From: Bordetella petrii
Lineage (GTDB): Bacteria > Pseudomonadota > Gammaproteobacteria > Burkholderiales > Burkholderiaceae_B
Direction: 5' to 3'
DNA: 64,000 nt
Assembly (NCBI RefSeq): GCF_017356245.1
Contig: NZ_JAFMZZ010000001.1
Location: 3,533,201-3,597,200 of the forward strand
The position numbers and the translations under genes were made by a program. The first letter of the stretch is position 1. Each line of letters opens with the position of its first letter. The notes below the pieces were generated by a model. It was given only the letters and a program-made list of their open reading frames with translations, was not told the DNA's origin and made no database searches. This document shows positions 63,383 through 64,000 of this stretch, in pieces.

Positions 63383-64000
63383 ATGCATGACATCCAGACC
63401 CTGCTGGCGCTCTATGGCGGGTGGCTCGTTTTCCTGAATGTGCTGGTCGAACAGGCCGGCCTGCCGGTGCCCGCCTATCCGATGCTGATCGCCGCGGGCG
63501 CGCTGGCAGGCGGCGCCGGCGGCTGGCTGGCGGCCTGGCTGCTGGCGTCGCTGGCCTGCCTGCTGGCCGACAGCGCCTGGTACATGGCCGGCCGGCACTA
63601 CGGCGGGCAGCTGCTGGAACTGGTGTGCAAGGTTTCGCTGTCGCAGGATTCCTGCATCCGCCAGACCCAGAAGCTGTACCTGCGCGTGGGCGTGCGCTCG
63701 CTGCTGGTGTGCAAATTCATGCCGGGCGCGGGCGCGCTGTCCACCGCCATGGCCGGGCTGACCGGCACGCCATACCGGCGCTTCGTGGTCTACGACCTGG
63801 CCGGCTCGCTGATCTGGGCCGGCTCGGCGCTGCTGCTGGGCGCGCTGTTCAGCGACGTGGTGGGCGACGTGCTGGCGCTGCTGGCCACGTACGGGCCGCC
63901 GGGCCTGGCGCTGCTGGCCTTCCTGCTGCTGGCGTATGTGCTGATGCGCGGCCTGCGGCGCTGGGTGCTGGTACGCCGCCTGCGCCGCATTCCGCGCCTG
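63383..64000 (+). CDS. DedA-family membrane protein (3' end beyond window)
   Basis: At least 206 residues with no stop before the window end. A DedA-family inner-membrane protein with hydrophobic helices, VEQAGLPVPAYPMLIAAGAL near the N-terminus and the FMPGAGALSTAMAGLTGTPYRRF motif typical of the family. Members support membrane homeostasis and lipid-carrier recycling. The visible part is about the full usual length, so only a short C-terminus may be missing. Confidence 0.9.
   Translation, partial: MHDIQTLLALYGGWLVFLNVLVEQAGLPVPAYPMLIAAGALAGGAGGWLAAWLLASLACLLADSAWYMAGRHYGGQLLELVCKVSLSQDSCIRQTQKLYLRVGVRSLLVCKFMPGAGALSTAMAGLTGTPYRRFVVYDLAGSLIWAGSALLLGALFSDVVGDVLALLATYGPPGLALLAFLLLAYVLMRGLRRWVLVRRLRRIPRL

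Overview
The window is GC-rich chromosomal DNA from a betaproteobacterium of the Alcaligenaceae, most like Bordetella or Achromobacter. This rests on gene content and style. Housekeeping blocks of a betaproteobacterial type (mreBCD-mrdA-rodA, gatCAB, pyrE, xthA, gdhA, metXW-ampG, gshA) are embedded in catabolic accessory DNA with six separate Bug/TctC-type periplasmic binding proteins. The species was not determined.

Layout. 1-461: gene-free, with large inverted repeats. 462-6255 (minus): cell-elongation cluster mreB-mreC-mreD-mrdA-rodA. 6482-9786 (plus): gatC-gatA-gatB. 9787-13647: pyrE, xthA and gdhA separated by repeat-bearing spacers. 13648-17540 (minus): metX-metW-ampG and a TRIC-family channel, with a SAM-II-type riboswitch before metX and an apparent ATT start for ampG. 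17681-26216: a putative sulfolactate-catabolic locus (GntR regulator, suyA, suyB, NitT/TauT-type ABC transporter, Bug protein, slcC-like and comC-like dehydrogenases), with a perfect operator-like inverted repeat beside a good promoter. 26229-34494 (minus): a nine-gene run with a complete second succinate-dehydrogenase-like complex, a split class I fumarase/tartrate-dehydratase-like hydratase, a Bug protein, a ThDP enzyme and a TauE/SafE-type exporter, divergent from a LysR gene. 35556-38701: orphan LuxR-type HTH protein, lipoprotein, gshA, lipocalin. 38720-42948: LysR, CoA-transferase, quinone-oxidoreductase-like protein, Bug protein. 42965-45609 (minus): GH15 glycosidase and SDR. 45951-60540 (plus): regulators and catabolic genes (Bug, ThDP enzyme, TRAP transporter, NIPSNAP, SDR, CoA-transferase, biotin-dependent carboxyltransferase and a mini biotin carrier). 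60573-63185 (minus): RraA-like aldolase, Bug protein, 6PGDH-like dehydrogenase. 63383-end: DedA-family protein, cut by the window edge.

How it fits together. The proposed sulfolactate route is: import of the sulfonate; interconversion of the two sulfolactate enantiomers through sulfopyruvate by the SlcC-like and ComC-like dehydrogenases; cleavage of (R)-sulfolactate by SuyAB to pyruvate and sulfite; and possible sulfite export by the neighbouring TauE/SafE protein. That exporter is encoded in the adjacent Sdh/fumarase operon, which raises the untested idea that this second operon handles a C4 compound, perhaps a sulfonated one. The 47-63 kb clusters look like organic-acid or acyl-CoA pathways whose substrates cannot be read from sequence. 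Several dispersed hairpin repeats and one small-RNA candidate lie in the spacers. No tRNA, rRNA, CRISPR array, transposase or prophage gene was seen.
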